Shown one piece after another: positions 46,088 through 54,516 of a stretch of 64,000 nucleotides of DNA. The translations under genes were made by a program, and so were the position numbers. Below the pieces are notes generated by a model. That model was given only the letters and a program-made list of their open reading frames with translations. It was not told the DNA's origin and did not search any database. The DNA comes from Pseudomonadota bacterium. GTDB lineage: Bacteria > Pseudomonadota > Gammaproteobacteria > Burkholderiales > Burkholderiaceae_C. Where the stretch lies: contig JAFEEG010000006.1 of the NCBI GenBank assembly GCA_018241225.1, positions 1 to 64,000 of the forward strand, written 5' to 3'. Positions within the stretch are counted from its first letter, which is position 1. Each line of letters opens with the position of its first letter.

Positions 46088-46115
46088 TTGCCGGCCGATT
46101 CGATACTGCTATAAT
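46088..46115 (+). promoter_or_regulatory. Promoter of tRNA-Met
   Basis: TTGCCG (46088-46093), 16 bases, then a perfect TATAAT (46110-46115), 9 bases before the first base of the tRNA. Confidence 0.85.
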
Positions 46116-46124
46116 TTCTGGCTC

Positions 46125-46201
46125 GGCTCTTTAGCTCAGTCGGTTAGAGCGATGGAATCATAATCCACAGGTCCGCGGTTCGAGTCCGTGAAGAGCCACC
46201 A
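46125..46201 (+). tRNA. tRNA-Met (CAT), elongator type
   Basis: A 77-base cloverleaf ending in encoded CCA. The acceptor stem GGCTCTT pairs fully with AAGAGCC; D stem GCTC/GAGC; anticodon CAT in the loop ATCATAA; T stem CGCGG/CCGTG with one wobble. The first base pair G-C marks it as elongator rather than initiator. The top of the anticodon stem has an A27-C43 mismatch. A tRNA-Ile2 (lysidine) cannot be excluded from sequence alone. Confidence 0.95.
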
Positions 46202-46207
46202 AACAGG

Positions 46208-46241
46208 AAACCCGGTAAGTCATCGACTTACCGGGTTTTTT
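46208..46241 (+). terminator. Terminator after tRNA-Met
   Basis: A 13-bp perfect stem (AAACCCGGTAAGT / ACTTACCGGGTTT) with a CATCG loop is followed by TTT, making six consecutive T in all. Confidence 0.92.
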
Positions 46242-46291
46242 CTTGGCCTCTCTTTATCGGCCTCCCCCATCGGCCTCCCTTTCGCTCGGCC

Positions 46292-46825
46292 CTAGCCCAC
46301 CTCCACCTCATCCCACACGATCGCTTCGTTGCCCTCCTTGTCGCGCACGGTCACGCACAGGAGATGGATGCCGTTGGCGAGCGCCTCGATGGTCTGCGCA
46401 TCGAAAGCGATGACCCAGGTGCCGTCGTCGCAGACGACCGTGTCGAATCGGCGCCCCCCGATGTTTGCCGTGATCTTCTGGCCCGGCTCCGCGGTCGTGC
46501 GCCCGCCGATTCCCCTTCCGCCCAGGCCGCCTTCGGCAAAGCGCTCTTCGAAGCTCCAGCAACTGATGCTCAGTTCGGGTTCGTTTGCGTGGAGTCCGAC
46601 GCCTGCACAAGAGACCGGTCGATCGATCAAGGCATCGCGCCTGGACGACCGGGCCATGGAAAAGATCTCGATCCATTGAACGATCTCAGGCAAGGCAACA
46701 CTCCATTGCCCGGCCGAATCCGCAAAACAGGCGCCGAGCACCCGCCCGTCGAGATCGCGGACTTCGATTTGCGCAAAGGGCGTAGACCTGCCGCTCGCAT
46801 AGGTGGCGAAATAGGCGTTTGACAT
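46292..46825 (-). CDS. Bacterial Ig-like domain protein
   Basis: A 177-residue protein with the look of two bacterial Ig-like repeats: VRDLDGRVLGACFADSAGQW near the start and TANIGGRRFDTVVCDDGTW later, each followed by a beta-rich stretch. Such domains occur in adhesins and surface proteins, but there is no signal peptide or anchor, so location is unknown. AGAGGAAG lies 8 bases before the ATG at 46825. It follows the pseudo-receiver regulator by 23 bases and is probably co-transcribed. Confidence 0.65.
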   Translation of the reverse strand: MSNAYFATYASGRSTPFAQIEVRDLDGRVLGACFADSAGQWSVALPEIVQWIEIFSMARSSRRDALIDRPVSCAGVGLHANEPELSISCWSFEERFAEGGLGGRGIGGRTTAEPGQKITANIGGRRFDTVVCDDGTWVIAFDAQTIEALANGIHLLCVTVRDKEGNEAIVWDEVEVG

Positions 46826-46848
46826 GATCAGCTTCCTCTCCCCGTTGT

Positions 46849-47664
46849 TCAGTGTGTCTGGCAGCTCGAGAAGCCGGTAGCGTCCCGGCAGGTCGCGCCG
46901 TGGGCTTCCTGCTCCAGCGGCGGCAGCGAAGTGAGGCAATAGACGTCAGGGCTCGATTGCTCGATCCAATAGCCATGGCTTCCGTCGAATTTCAATTGAT
47001 GCGCGAGGACGGCGACATTGGCACCGACCATCCGCTGTGCATCGGTGCGCCGCTCGATTCCACACACCACGCACAATTCCTCGACCGAAACCGGGATATT
47101 CGCGTGCTTCAGCAGATATTCCGCCATGGCAAATCGGTAGGGCGACAATTTGATTGCAGCACCATCAAAGAAGATCTGCCTGTTGTCCTTCTTCAGCAAA
47201 TAGCCTCCAAAGGCGGAAAAACCCAGCAGCTTGCGCCGGTGCTGGCGGAGCATGAAACTGAAAACCGACCTGCGCAGCGACTCGTCAGGCAGGGGCAGAA
47301 GTGCGAAATCGTTGCCCGGGTTGAATTTCATGAAGGCCGTCAGAAAAGACGCGTCTTCGGGTCGAGCCAACAGCAGGGCTGGCGTCTTGAACGGCTCGAC
47401 CTCGTCGGTCTGGGTGCCCGCCAGCATGCGGGAGCAGCCCACGAGAACATCCGGACCCTCGCCGCTGCACTGGTAGCGCAGCACATCCGAGACCTCCTTG
47501 GCCAGGAGAACGGTGTGCCCGGAATTCCCCAACGCCTTCAGCACTTGCTCCTGCACGCGGGATTCCGATTCGGCAACGCAAATCTTCAAGGAAGTTGCAG
47601 CCTCGTCATAGTGGCTGAAAAAACTGGTATTGGCTGCGCTGCGCTTTTGCATTTCGACCTTCAT
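46849..47664 (-). CDS. Pseudo-receiver winged-helix transcriptional regulator
   Basis: A 271-residue protein. Residues 25-140 look like a receiver domain (SLKICVAESESRVQEQVLK) but the acidic pair reads VAESES and the acceptor position VLVGCSRM, so phosphorylation is unlikely. The C-terminal half has an OmpR-type winged helix: DGAAIKLSPYRFAMAEYLLK and VSVEELCVVCG. The start is the ATG at 47664 with GGGGAG 8 bases upstream; GTG at 47667 is an alternative. The 276-base gap upstream (47668-47943) holds an AT-rich stretch near 47745-47790 that may contain its promoter and shows no gene. Confidence 0.75.
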   Translation of the reverse strand: MKVEMQKRSAANTSFFSHYDEAATSLKICVAESESRVQEQVLKALGNSGHTVLLAKEVSDVLRYQCSGEGPDVLVGCSRMLAGTQTDEVEPFKTPALLLARPEDASFLTAFMKFNPGNDFALLPLPDESLRRSVFSFMLRQHRRKLLGFSAFGGYLLKKDNRQIFFDGAAIKLSPYRFAMAEYLLKHANIPVSVEELCVVCGIERRTDAQRMVGANVAVLAHQLKFDGSHGYWIEQSSPDVYCLTSLPPLEQEAHGATCRDATGFSSCQTH

Positions 47665-47943
47665 CACTACTCCCCTGGGTTGTTGACTTTGGTTGGTGAA
47701 TTTTTCCGTTCGTCACCATTGGTCGAAACTGCACTTTGGTTCAGTCGGAACCCAATAAATCACACTGGGATACAGTAAATAACATTACAGGCCACTCGTA
47801 GGGATGACGCCATAGGAAGCAACTGCGCTGCCGACGTCATGCGGACCGACAGTGGCAGCGTGATGGGCTGGAAGGCGAGTGCGCGCGGCGTGCACAAGTC
47901 GGCCGCCCGCACAGCCAGGCGACCGGGACATTGGCGGCCGAAT

Positions 47944-48563
47944 TCAGGGCTTGTCGCTGTCGAGGCTGACGCCCAGCCGTGCGGCCATGTGCATCAGTTC
48001 GGCAGCGGTTCTTGCCTGCATGCGCTTCATGATGCGAGCGCGATGAAACTTGACCGTCTGCTCGACCACGCCCATTTCGTCGGCGATCTGCTTGTTGATC
48101 TTGCCTGCGACCAGGGCCGCCAGCACCTCGCGCTCACGCGCAGTCAGGCTTTCGTAGTTCCTGAGCATTTCGGCGTTGGCAGCATCGTCTCGGCGTGCAG
48201 TCTGGTCGCTGGCCAGCGCCTCGTTGATGGCTGCGACCAAGGTGTCGATGCTGACCGGCTTGGTGAGGAAATCGGCTGCGCCGCCCTTGAGCGCGCGCAC
48301 CGTCATCGGAATATCCCCGTGACCGGTCAGGAACACGATGGGCGGCGCGTGCCTAGCGCCGCCAGCTGGGCCTGGAGTTGAAAGCCGTCGATCTCGGGCA
48401 TCGACACATCCAGGACGATGCACCCGCGCGGGTGCATGGGAAGACCGGCGAGAAAGGCGTCGGCAGATTCAAAGGCATGGACGTCGAAGCCGGACTCCCT
48501 CAACGCGCGCGCCAACGCCTTGCGCACACCATCGTCATCGTCGACAAGATAAACAGTTGCCAT
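47944..48563 (-). pseudogene. FixJ-type response regulator disrupted by a frameshift
   Basis: The N-terminal receiver runs from MATVYLVDDDDGV through the acceptor segment GCIVLDVSMPEIDGFQL, then stops in its frame near 48327. The rest of the receiver (IVFLTGHGDIPMTVRALKGG), the Lys segment DFLTKPV and the LuxR-type HTH (LTAREREVLAALVAGKINKQ) continue in a frame shifted by one base. The break lies near 48341-48348, in a GC-rich GGCGGCGCG tract, and one missing base would restore a protein of about 207 residues. Either a recent mutation or a sequencing error. Its partner kinase gene upstream is intact, 18 bases away. Confidence 0.85.
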
Positions 48564-48581
48564 ATCAAACTCACTTCTCAA

Positions 48582-50795
48582 TCAACTGAGCGACGAGGCA
48601 GGCAGCTTGAAGCAGAACTCAGCGCCGCCGCCAGGGTTGTTGCGGGCGCTCAGCACGCCACCGTGCGCCTCGATGATCGCGCGGCCCATGGCCAGGCCCA
48701 CGCCGACGCCTTGCGGCTTGGTGGTCCAGAAGGGATCGAATATTCGTTCCATCGCACTTGCCGCAATGCCGCCGCCCCGGTCGATGACACACAACCCGGG
48801 TCGACCGTTGTCCAGGACACTGCGCACCAGCAGGTCGCGATGCGGCGCCCGAGTGTCTTCCATGGCATCCATCGCGTTCTGCAGCAGGTTGAGCAACACC
48901 TGCTGGATCTGGATCCGGGTGCCTTCGACCAGCGGCAGGTCCGCCGCCAGGTCGAGGTGCGCGTCCACCTTGCGATTGATCAAGTCGTCGCGCATCAGCT
49001 CAACCGTCTCAGTCGCAAGGTCGTTCATGTCGAAGCTGGCCTGCTTCGTCGGTCCGCGCCGGTAGAGCGTGGTCAGGTTGCGAATGATGTCGCCGGCGCG
49101 CATGTTGTCGGAAATGATGTCGTCGAGGATTTCGCCAAGCTCGCCCTGCTCGGGTCCCTGCCGCGCCACCATCCTGCGTGCCACTTCCGCATTGCCGAGC
49201 ACCGCCGCCAGCGGCTGGTTGAGCTGGTGCGCAATAGCCACGGACAACTGGCCCATGGTGGAGACGCGCGCCATGTGTGCCAGGGCCGCCCGATCCTGCA
49301 CGGCCTGCAGTTCCGCATGCTTGCGCTCGCTGATGTCCATGCACACGCCCGAGATTCGCAAGGTCCCCTTGGGCCAGGCATGACCGCGCGCCGCCATCCA
49401 TCGCTCGTGGCCGCCATCCGCCGGCAGCTTTCGATACTCGACATTCAGTTCCTCGCCGCTTTCGATGGCGTGCCGGGCAGCGAGGCTCACGCGTTCGCGA
49501 TCGCTCGGGTGGATATCGGCAACCACCTGTGAAAACGACTCGACGTTGTCCGCAGCCGAAATCGGTTGAATACGAGCACCTGGCGCGGGCACCTGCGCCT
49601 TCATGTCCCAGACAAAGATCGACACGCGCGCCGTCTGCGCAATCACCCCGACGCGGCGCCGGCTGTCCGCCAGCGCGGTCGCGATGCGCTCGCGACGCCT
49701 GCGCTCCAGCAGCAACGCGCCGATCATCAAGGCCTGCGCCAGGATGATGGCCGCCCCGCTGATGGCCTGGGTTCGGTGGAGCTCCCAGAAGGTGGGCGTT
49801 CGGTGGTGAAGGACCGCGTTCGGCGGAATCCGGCTTTCCGGAATGCCCCACTTGAGGACCTGGCGCCAGTCGAGTTGCACCATCGCAGGCGCGGGCTGCA
49901 GCGCCACCGCAGGGTCGCCGTCGAGCATGTCGTCGATCGCCGCCCTCGCAGACTTGCCGATGTCGGTGAAAGTGCTCATCCGCCCACCCAGCACGCCAGT
50001 GCCGATATGCGTGGAAAAGATGCTGTAGATCGGCGCCGACGAACGCGACGCCATGAGACGCACCGATTCCAGTGGCGTGGTAACCCGGCCGCCGCCGTCG
50101 CGGTAATAGCCCGGCGTGAAGACGATCGAGTCCTTGGGCAGCGCCGCCAGCTTTGCAAGCAGCGCCGATGTCTCCAGGCCCCTCCAGTACTCCACCGGGA
50201 AGGGCACCTTGCGCCTGGCCAGCGCATGCTCGGTATCGGCTCGCCGTTGCTCTGCCCAGGGGCTCGCTCCACTCACTACAACGAGACGCTTGGCGTCGGG
50301 CTGGAGCGCCATGGCCAGATCGATTGTTCCGCCGATGTCGTACTCGACTGGAATGCCCGTCACATCGGACGGAAGCGCAGGCATCGAATTCAAGATGCTG
50401 CGGTCGACGCCGATATGCAGTATCGGCACACCTGGAAACATCGAATCCCTGTACTTCAACAGGAACTTCAATGCGATGTAGCCGCCCGCAAGGATCAGCT
50501 TTGGCGGCCGGGCCGCGTACTTGTCGGCCAGGTACTTGGCGGTGCTCTCATCGTAGGGGTCTCCGCTGAATTGCGGATGGTCGAGGTACTCGATGTAGAT
50601 CTGCACATCGCTGCTGGGAAGCAGGTCACCTGGTCGCACAAGCCCTGCGTACACCTCCTGGTTCGCGGGCAGCAGGCGGTTTTGCGAGAACACAAGGAGC
50701 GTATCCAATCGCGCTGCAGCGGCGACGGCCGGGGTAACTATCACGACGAGCGCGAAAAAGAATACGCGCCAGACACCCTTGATCCAGGGTCTCAT
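48582..50795 (-). CDS. Sensor histidine kinase with a periplasmic ABC-substrate-binding-like domain
   Basis: A 737-residue membrane kinase. A signal/TM1 (about 8-28) leads to a 310-residue extracytoplasmic domain resembling ABC substrate-binding proteins (KLILAGGYIALKFLLKYRD, VPILHIGVDRSIL), then TM2 near 345-366, a PAS domain about 385-495 (IHPSDRERVSLAARHAIES), HisKA with SVAIAHQLNQPLAAVLGNAE (His about 524) and HATPase with LNLLQNAMDAM and GVGVGLAMGRAIIEAHGG. The H-box is of the FixL/DctB-like type. It pairs with the broken FixJ regulator just downstream. The ligand is unknown. Confidence 0.9.
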   Translation of the reverse strand: MRPWIKGVWRVFFFALVVIVTPAVAAAARLDTLLVFSQNRLLPANQEVYAGLVRPGDLLPSSDVQIYIEYLDHPQFSGDPYDESTAKYLADKYAARPPKLILAGGYIALKFLLKYRDSMFPGVPILHIGVDRSILNSMPALPSDVTGIPVEYDIGGTIDLAMALQPDAKRLVVVSGASPWAEQRRADTEHALARRKVPFPVEYWRGLETSALLAKLAALPKDSIVFTPGYYRDGGGRVTTPLESVRLMASRSSAPIYSIFSTHIGTGVLGGRMSTFTDIGKSARAAIDDMLDGDPAVALQPAPAMVQLDWRQVLKWGIPESRIPPNAVLHHRTPTFWELHRTQAISGAAIILAQALMIGALLLERRRRERIATALADSRRRVGVIAQTARVSIFVWDMKAQVPAPGARIQPISAADNVESFSQVVADIHPSDRERVSLAARHAIESGEELNVEYRKLPADGGHERWMAARGHAWPKGTLRISGVCMDISERKHAELQAVQDRAALAHMARVSTMGQLSVAIAHQLNQPLAAVLGNAEVARRMVARQGPEQGELGEILDDIISDNMRAGDIIRNLTTLYRRGPTKQASFDMNDLATETVELMRDDLINRKVDAHLDLAADLPLVEGTRIQIQQVLLNLLQNAMDAMEDTRAPHRDLLVRSVLDNGRPGLCVIDRGGGIAASAMERIFDPFWTTKPQGVGVGLAMGRAIIEAHGGVLSARNNPGGGAEFCFKLPASSLS

Positions 50796-51165
50796 CTGTT
50801 CTATGCCTCCACTGCTTGCTTGCCAATCGTTTCGCGCGGCGCGCGGTACGCCCAGTCATTTGAGCGGCCCTTGCGGAGCAGCGCGGTTCAGTCCGGCGTG
50901 CTTTTGAAACTTGGTGACAAGTTTCTCTTGAACATCTTTGGAGCCAGACCAATCGATTGCTTCTTGAGTGACATTTTGTTCAGAAGTGATTCATCCGACC
51001 GCAAATGCATCCATTCGGCATCGGGCAAAAGTTCACGCTAGCTGGCAATTGCTTGCCGCAACTAAACCAAGGTTTAGCGGAATGCGGACGCTTGCATTCA
51101 GGAACTCTTGAGGGCCTCGTCAAGAATGTGGCCAAGTGTTCTTGTACTAATCGTTGCATTGGTTG
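50796..51165. promoter_or_regulatory. Gene-free divergent region with a hairpin and a dyad
   Basis: No supportable gene in 370 bases. GAAACTTG-GTGA-CAAGTTTC (50906-50925) is a perfect 8-bp stem with a tetraloop; CTAAACC-AA-GGTTTAG (51062-51077) is a 7-bp dyad resembling an operator. It must contain promoters for the kinase (minus) and the ligase-domain gene (plus), but I cannot fix the boxes. The region is less GC-rich than its neighbours. Confidence 0.4.
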
Positions 51166-51783
51166 ATGACTCCGCTATCCCGCCCTCGAGTTCCCCTGGA
51201 CCCCATGCTGCTGTCCGAACGTTCTGAGATCTTCGACTCCAGCGACTGGATCTTCGAAGCCAAGATGAACGGCTACCGACTCATGGCCCACTTCGGAAAT
51301 GGCAGCTGCGAACTGCGCACCAGGACCTACGCCAATGCGACAAAGTGGTTCCCGGAAATTGCAGCCCCGCTGTCCCGCGTGCAGGGCGGCCCCTTCGTCG
51401 TGGATGGCGTGGCATGCGTACTGGACGATCAAGGTCGCAGCGACTTCGGCGCCCTGCTCGATCGATCGAGGCGGCGAAGGTCGAGCGAGAACGCGCCCGC
51501 GGCCACCTACTTGATATTCGACCTGCTGGCAGATAGTGACGAGGTGCTCACCGCCTTGCCGCTCATCGAGCGCAAGGCACGGTTGAACCGCATGCTTGGC
51601 GAGGGCCTGCCCAACGTCGAGTTGGCGCCGTACGCCCAACACCGGCGTGACTTGCTGGCTCGCCTGCCGGCCTCATGGCGCGAGCCGGAGTGCCTCGTTG
51701 CCAAGCGCGTGGACAGCTTCTACGCGCCTGGCAAACGATCCCCCGACTGGGTCAGGCTGAACCTCAGCGCGTCTCGCCCGTAG
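51166..51783 (+). CDS. Stand-alone DNA-ligase adenylation-domain protein (possibly inactive)
   Basis: A 205-residue protein matching the nucleotidyltransferase domain of ATP-dependent DNA ligases of the LigD type, without an OB-fold domain. Motif I, normally KxDGxR, reads EAKMNGYR (K33, N35). Motif III reads VVDGVACVLDD. Motif IV reads ECLVAKRVDSFYAPGKRS, with Cys for Gly. Motif V, normally KxK, reads DWVRLN. The changes make ligase activity doubtful. The ATG at 51166 is preferred to the TTG at 51154. It overlaps the 3' end of the convergent ompA-like gene by 20 bases. Confidence 0.75.
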   Translation: MTPLSRPRVPLDPMLLSERSEIFDSSDWIFEAKMNGYRLMAHFGNGSCELRTRTYANATKWFPEIAAPLSRVQGGPFVVDGVACVLDDQGRSDFGALLDRSRRRRSSENAPAATYLIFDLLADSDEVLTALPLIERKARLNRMLGEGLPNVELAPYAQHRRDLLARLPASWREPECLVAKRVDSFYAPGKRSPDWVRLNLSASRP

Positions 51784-52846
51784 CGCGCACTTCCACGCGG
51801 CGGTTGGGCTCCAGGCAGGCAATCAGGTCGCTGCGCCGGCGTGCCTTGCCTTGCGCCTTGCAGTCGGCCTCGGTCACCTTCAGGTCCGTCTTGCCGCGGC
51901 CTTCGGCCGTGATGATGCCGGCCGGCACGCCCTGGCTGACCATGTAGTCACGCACGGAATTGGCACGCGCCACCGACAGGCGCTGGTTGTACTCGGCGCT
52001 GCCCAGCGGGTCGGTGTAGCCGACCACCGAGACCGCTGTGGGCTGGATGCCCGCGGTCTTGATCTCCTGCAAGGCGCTGTCGATGCGCCCGCGGCCCGTG
52101 GGAGTCAGCGTCGCCTTGTCGAAGGCGAAGGTGCCGTCGCCTGCAATGTTGACCGTGCGAACGGGCGGCGGCGCCGGTGGTGGAGGCGGCATGGCGGCGG
52201 TCGGTGCCGGGGGTGGCGGCGCCTGCGCCACGCGCGGGGCGGGGCCAAGCGGAATCTGCAGGCCCACCGAGAACACCCAGTCGTCCAGGCGGTTGTTGAC
52301 GGATACGAAGTTGTTGTGGTTGTCGTCGTAGCGATAGCGCGCGTCGGCCATCAGGCGTCCCCACGATGCGAACGGCCAGATGATGCCGATACCCGCATTG
52401 GCCATGAAGCTGGTCTTGCTGTCGCTGCCGCCGGCCGGGAATTCGATCTTGTCGTTGATGGCGCCGATGCCGCCCACCAGGTAGGGCTGCACGCTGTTGG
52501 ACTGCCACACGCGGAAGCCCTGGCGCCCCAGGAAGAACCATTGCGCATCCAGCGAAGCGCTCCAGTTCTTGTACTTGCCCGGACCGCCCAGGTCTTGGTC
52601 GAGTTGCTCGTACATGCCGCGCAACTCGATGTTCCAGTTGGGGCTGATCGGCTTGCCGATGGCAAGCCCGCCGCCCCAGCCATCCTTGGCGCCTCGGTCA
52701 CTGTCTGGCAGCACGTAGGCACCGAAGGGTGTGATGTACCAGCGGTTGTCGAAATACGAATCCACTGAATAGGCCGGTTGCGCCAACGACACGGCACAGG
52801 GGGCGGCAAGTGCACAGAACACCGCCAGGGCACGTCGATCGAACAT
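51764..52846 (-). CDS. OmpA-family outer membrane protein
   Basis: A 360-residue protein. A signal peptide (LAVFCALAAPCAVSLAQ) leads to an eight-strand barrel (about 25-210), a Pro-rich hinge (PPPPAPTAAMPPPPPAPPPV) and a C-terminal OmpA peptidoglycan-binding domain with YTDPLGSAEYNQRLSVARA. It anchors the outer membrane to the wall and may form a pore. The start at 52846 is the one giving the signal peptide. Confidence 0.92.
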   Translation of the reverse strand: MFDRRALAVFCALAAPCAVSLAQPAYSVDSYFDNRWYITPFGAYVLPDSDRGAKDGWGGGLAIGKPISPNWNIELRGMYEQLDQDLGGPGKYKNWSASLDAQWFFLGRQGFRVWQSNSVQPYLVGGIGAINDKIEFPAGGSDSKTSFMANAGIGIIWPFASWGRLMADARYRYDDNHNNFVSVNNRLDDWVFSVGLQIPLGPAPRVAQAPPPPAPTAAMPPPPPAPPPVRTVNIAGDGTFAFDKATLTPTGRGRIDSALQEIKTAGIQPTAVSVVGYTDPLGSAEYNQRLSVARANSVRDYMVSQGVPAGIITAEGRGKTDLKVTEADCKAQGKARRRSDLIACLEPNRRVEVRATGETR

Positions 52847-53037
52847 GGGAGCCTCACTTCTTGGTGTTGATGGGAGCCTCTGCCGAAGCGAAGTCGTGAA
52901 CATAGTGGCGCCCACGCAGATCGGCCCGTGCACACGCAACCGAGTGTGTCTCTTGTCTCGTGCAAGGCACTTGCGGTTTCAGTTCTTGCAGCGCCAGGGG
53001 CCAGAGTGGCGCTACGGCAACAGCGTGTTGTTGTCGC

Positions 53038-53283
53038 TCAACCGCCCTCGGGCGGATTCGACGGCGGGATTGGTGGCGGTGGTGGCTGCCTGGGCTTGTG
53101 GCGCAGGCCATTGCGAGGGCCCTCCAGCGGCGCCTGGACTTTCTGCACCAGCTCCTCGTACCGCCGTACGTCGTGCTCACGCGAGCGATCGAATCGCCTG
53201 GACAGCCAAAGGTAGATGCACAGGGCAATGACCATGGGGATCACGCTCACTGCCACCCAGAAATCGACGGTAAGTTCACTCAT
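53038..53283 (-). CDS. Small single-pass membrane protein (81 aa)
   Basis: An 81-residue protein with one N-terminal membrane segment (VDFWVAVSVIPMVIALCIYL, residues 6-25), then a basic helix (SRRFDRSREHDVRRYEELVQ) and a Pro-rich tail. The frame is open upstream to 53433 but only this part reads like a protein. Function unknown. It may form a small membrane scaffold. It lies 127 bases downstream of fdsD in the same orientation. Confidence 0.6.
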   Translation of the reverse strand: MSELTVDFWVAVSVIPMVIALCIYLWLSRRFDRSREHDVRRYEELVQKVQAPLEGPRNGLRHKPRQPPPPPIPPSNPPEGG

Positions 53284-53410
53284 GCCAGGGCTCAACGACG
53301 GGAAGCGGCGCTGCCGCCCTTGCCGCCAGGGCCGCGGGCGCCAAGGGCAGATCATAGGTGTCGCCCCCTGGCTGTCTTTGAGCACTGCACGGGGCGTGCG
53401 CCCCTTTGCG

Positions 53411-53635
53411 TCAGCAGCGCAGCGAATCGCCATGCCGCAGCATGGCCTCCTGCGCCATCAGGCCCAGGCCGTCGCCGCCCTGGTCGACATGAGCCATGAG
53501 TTGCTGGCGCATGCGCGGCTCCCAGAAGCGACGGATGTGCAGCGCCATTTCCTCCAGCGCGGCGGCGCGGTCGGGCATGGCTTCGAAGAAGGTGCCGATC
53601 TGGTTGACCATGCGCACCAGGGAATCAGCGTGCAT
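53411..53635 (-). CDS. fdsD: Formate dehydrogenase delta subunit
   Basis: A 74-residue FdsD. It reads MHADSLVRMVNQIGTFFEAM and VRMVNQIG-type features match the small subunit of soluble NAD-dependent formate dehydrogenases. GGAG lies 7 bases before the ATG at 53635. It overlaps the fdhD 3' end by 11 bases and is the last gene of the fds operon. Confidence 0.88.
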   Translation of the reverse strand: MHADSLVRMVNQIGTFFEAMPDRAAALEEMALHIRRFWEPRMRQQLMAHVDQGGDGLGLMAQEAMLRHGDSLRC

Positions 53636-54500
53636 CGAAATTCTCCTGTGCGCCATCGAGGCTCAGGCGCCCCGTGTCGCAGTACACCACCAGGTCCTGC
53701 TGGCGCGCAAAGCCCACCAGCGTCATGCGCGCGCGCTGCGCGGTCGCCACGGCGAACGAGGTCGGCGCCGACACGGCAGCCAGCAGCGGCACGCCGGCGG
53801 CGGCGGTCTTCTGCACCATCTCGAAGCTGGCGCGACTGGTGACGGCGATGAAGCCGGTGGACGCATCCACGTCCTGCGCGGCCAGCGCACCCACCAGCTT
53901 GTCCAGTGCGTTGTGGCGGCCCACGTCTTCGCGCAGCCACATCACTTCGCCTTCGGCCGAGCACCAGGCGGCGGCATGCACAGCGCCGGTGGCCTGCTGC
54001 AGGGTCTGCAGCGCACAGAACTGCGACATGGCTCGGCTGATGGCTTCGCGCGAGAGCGGTGCGCCATCCACCAGCACCGGCAGGTCGCGCGCCACGTGCG
54101 ACAGGCTCTCGGTGCCGCACAGGCCGCAGCCGGTGCGCCCGGCCATGCTGCGGCGGCGCTCCTTCAGGCGGGCGAACGCGCCGCTGGCCACATGCAGCTT
54201 GAGCGTGATGCCCAGCTCGGAGGGCACTTCGTCCACCGCATAGAGCTCGTGCGGCGCCTGCAGGATGCCTTCGCTGAGCGAGAAGCCCAGCGCAAAGTCT
54301 TCCAGGTCCAGCGGCGTGGCGAGCATCACCGCATGCGAGATGCCGTTGTATTCCAGCGCGACGGGCACCTCGTCGGCCACCCAGTCGTGCACCGCAAAGG
54401 GCCGGCCGGCGCGCACGCCGCGCACCGGCAGCGAACGGGCGCCTTCGCAGAAAGCGACGGCATCGGCGATGAATTTCGGCGTGGCAGTGGTCGTCGTCAT
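53625..54500 (-). CDS. fdhD: FdhD/FdsC sulfurtransferase chaperone of formate dehydrogenase
   Basis: A 291-residue protein needed to sulfurate the molybdenum cofactor of formate dehydrogenase. The Cys loop reads TGCGLCGTESL; other family segments are EDFALGFSLSEGI and EDVGRHNALDKLVG. In Cupriavidus the homologue is called FdsC and holds the same position. It starts 16 bases after fdsA. Confidence 0.95.
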   Translation of the reverse strand: MTTTTATPKFIADAVAFCEGARSLPVRGVRAGRPFAVHDWVADEVPVALEYNGISHAVMLATPLDLEDFALGFSLSEGILQAPHELYAVDEVPSELGITLKLHVASGAFARLKERRRSMAGRTGCGLCGTESLSHVARDLPVLVDGAPLSREAISRAMSQFCALQTLQQATGAVHAAAWCSAEGEVMWLREDVGRHNALDKLVGALAAQDVDASTGFIAVTSRASFEMVQKTAAAGVPLLAAVSAPTSFAVATAQRARMTLVGFARQQDLVVYCDTGRLSLDGAQENFDAR

Positions 54501-54516
54501 GTGGCGTCCTTCATCG

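Noticed and set aside
46125..46241. Integration site at tRNA-Met for the accessory region 46-53 kb
   Set aside because: No integrase or second copy of the tRNA 3' end is found nearby, and the tRNA has its own terminator intact.
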